This document shows, piece by piece, positions 63,237 through 64,000 of a stretch of DNA of 64,000 nt; within the stretch, counting starts at the first letter, position 1; each line of letters opens with the position of its first letter. The stretch spans positions 23,390 to 87,389 of the forward strand of contig DGHT01000071.1 in NCBI GenBank assembly GCA_002392765.1, given 5' to 3'. The notes under the pieces were generated by a model, which did no database searches, was not told where the DNA came from, and saw nothing but the letters and a program-made list of their open reading frames with translations. The DNA is from Verrucomicrobia bacterium UBA3841. GTDB taxonomy: Bacteria > Verrucomicrobiota > Kiritimatiellia > RFP12 > UBA1067. A program made the position numbers and the translations under genes.

Positions 63237-64000
63237 TCAACCGCCGAGCAGTCTTCTGACAGGATCGAGTATCGCGGAATCCTTGGTGTACATCAGCATG
63301 TCCATTATGTACGGCAGGTAGACGATAAGCATGGCTATGCCGAGAGCCGACTTGACCGGCATGGAAAGAAAGAACACGTTGAGCTGCGGAGCGGTCCGGT
63401 TGACGAGACCGAGCCCGATCGTCGCGAGGAACATCACTATGATGACCGGCGCGGATATCACGACGGTAGTGCGCAGCATCCCGTCCAGAGCGCCGAGCAT
63501 CTGTACCGGGGCGTCCGGCACGAAAGAGATATCGATGAAAAAGACAGGCCATACGGCATAGCTTTTGTAGAGAGCGGCGAGAAAGACGAGAACCGCGCCG
63601 GACGTGAAAAAGAGCGTGGAGACCACCTGCGTGAAGAATATGCCCGTCGTCGAGACCTGCGCCCCCGAAAGCGGAGAATACACCTCGCCCATTGTCGCGC
63701 CGCGCTGGTTGTCGATGAAGTTGCCGACGTTTTCCGCCACCCAGAAGGGAATCGCCGCGAAAAAACCGATCAGAAATCCGATAAGAGCCTCTTTGAACGC
63801 GACAATCGCGAACATCCAGACGATCGGCTCACCGGGCGGCATCCCCTCCTTTATAAACGGAATGGCTATGAACGAGAAGCCGAGCACGGCCGCCCGTCTC
63901 GCGACGCCGGGGATCATCGACTCGGTCAAGGCCGGACAGACGGCAAACGCCCCGCCGATTCTCGCCATCGCGAGAACCGCCGCCAGGATCCATCTGTGGA
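63237..64000 (-). CDS. sctT: Type III secretion export-gate protein SctT (FliR/EscT family), start outside window
   Basis: At least 254 residues; the frame is open to the right edge (..HRWILAAVLAMARIGGAF). Several membrane helices, with VAENVGNFIDNQRGATMGEVYSPLSGAQVSTTG and NRTAPQLNVFFLSMPVKSALGI. These match the DNQRGA..PLSG form of non-flagellar SctT/YscT better than FliR. Part of the SctRST core gate in the inner membrane. Only this subunit is in view, so a whole T3SS is not proven. Confidence 0.85.
   Translation of the reverse strand, partial: HRWILAAVLAMARIGGAFAVCPALTESMIPGVARRAAVLGFSFIAIPFIKEGMPPGEPIVWMFAIVAFKEALIGFLIGFFAAIPFWVAENVGNFIDNQRGATMGEVYSPLSGAQVSTTGIFFTQVVSTLFFTSGAVLVFLAALYKSYAVWPVFFIDISFVPDAPVQMLGALDGMLRTTVVISAPVIIVMFLATIGLGLVNRTAPQLNVFFLSMPVKSALGIAMLIVYLPYIMDMLMYTKDSAILDPVRRLLGG

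Overview
The window is a GC-rich bacterial chromosome segment with about 60 protein genes, all but two (acpP and der) on the minus strand. It looks like a diderm of the PVC group, most likely a Kiritimatiellota-type (Verrucomicrobia-related) gut or sediment lineage. The reasons are lipid A/KDO genes (kdsA, an LpxL-like acyltransferase), many lipobox proteins, two ExbB/ExbD pairs, large beta-rich secreted proteins, GH97, AAA-ATPase/DUF1703 and a type III export protein of the SctT family. The lineage is an inference; no marker phylogeny was run.

Layout. 1-926: the start of a glycine-rich secreted protein that runs off the left edge. 1033-8514: one long minus-strand operon from a clear promoter to a clear terminator, rpmJ-rpsM-rpsK-rpsD-rpoA-rplQ-rpsU-rpmI-rplT, two paralogous envelope proteins, mraY. 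8547-10314: plus-strand acpP and der, each a separate unit. 10315-14628: repeat-rich accessory stretch with a GH97 glycosidase, a decayed secreted-protein fragment, and a REP-associated HUH transposase (RAYT) bracketed by two copies of a three-hairpin REP cassette. 14629-23514: seven-gene envelope operon (giant double-thioredoxin protein, LA_2272-like repeat protein, YcfL-like and LpoB-like lipoproteins, PEGA protein, two more lipoproteins). 23600-27533: AAA-ATPase/DUF1703, a parvulin-like lipoprotein and a small secreted protein. 27682-35451: MFS transporter, tandem SGNH esterase and a double-metalloprotease surface protein.

35570-51575: a dense run of 15 genes with overlaps or gaps of at most 23 bases: AICAR transformylase, ExbB2-ExbD2-TPR-VWA, kdsA, RNase HIII, ExbB1-ExbD1-TonB, a Bat fusion protein, a DegT aminotransferase, a P-loop kinase, rhamnulokinase, epmA. 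It holds two proton-motive ExbBD motors, one with a conventional TonB and one next to a membrane-anchored VWA protein with a TonB-like proline-rich stalk. 51663-63203: a second dense run of 12 genes: fabH, fabF, fabZ, hisD, LpxL-like acyltransferase, GT2, TRIC-type channel, AMP-ligase, small protein, PP-loop enzyme, DedA, orphan ABC ATPase. 63237-64000: sctT, cut by the right edge.

Nine of ten recognisable promoters carry the same extended -10 box, TGRTATAMT, and three of them sit so close to the start codon (7-9 bases) that the mRNAs should be leaderless. The most unusual items are the RAYT with its covarying REP cassette and extra C-terminal Rossmann-like domain, the ExbBD/TPR/VWA/Bat assembly, and the double-thioredoxin giant protein.
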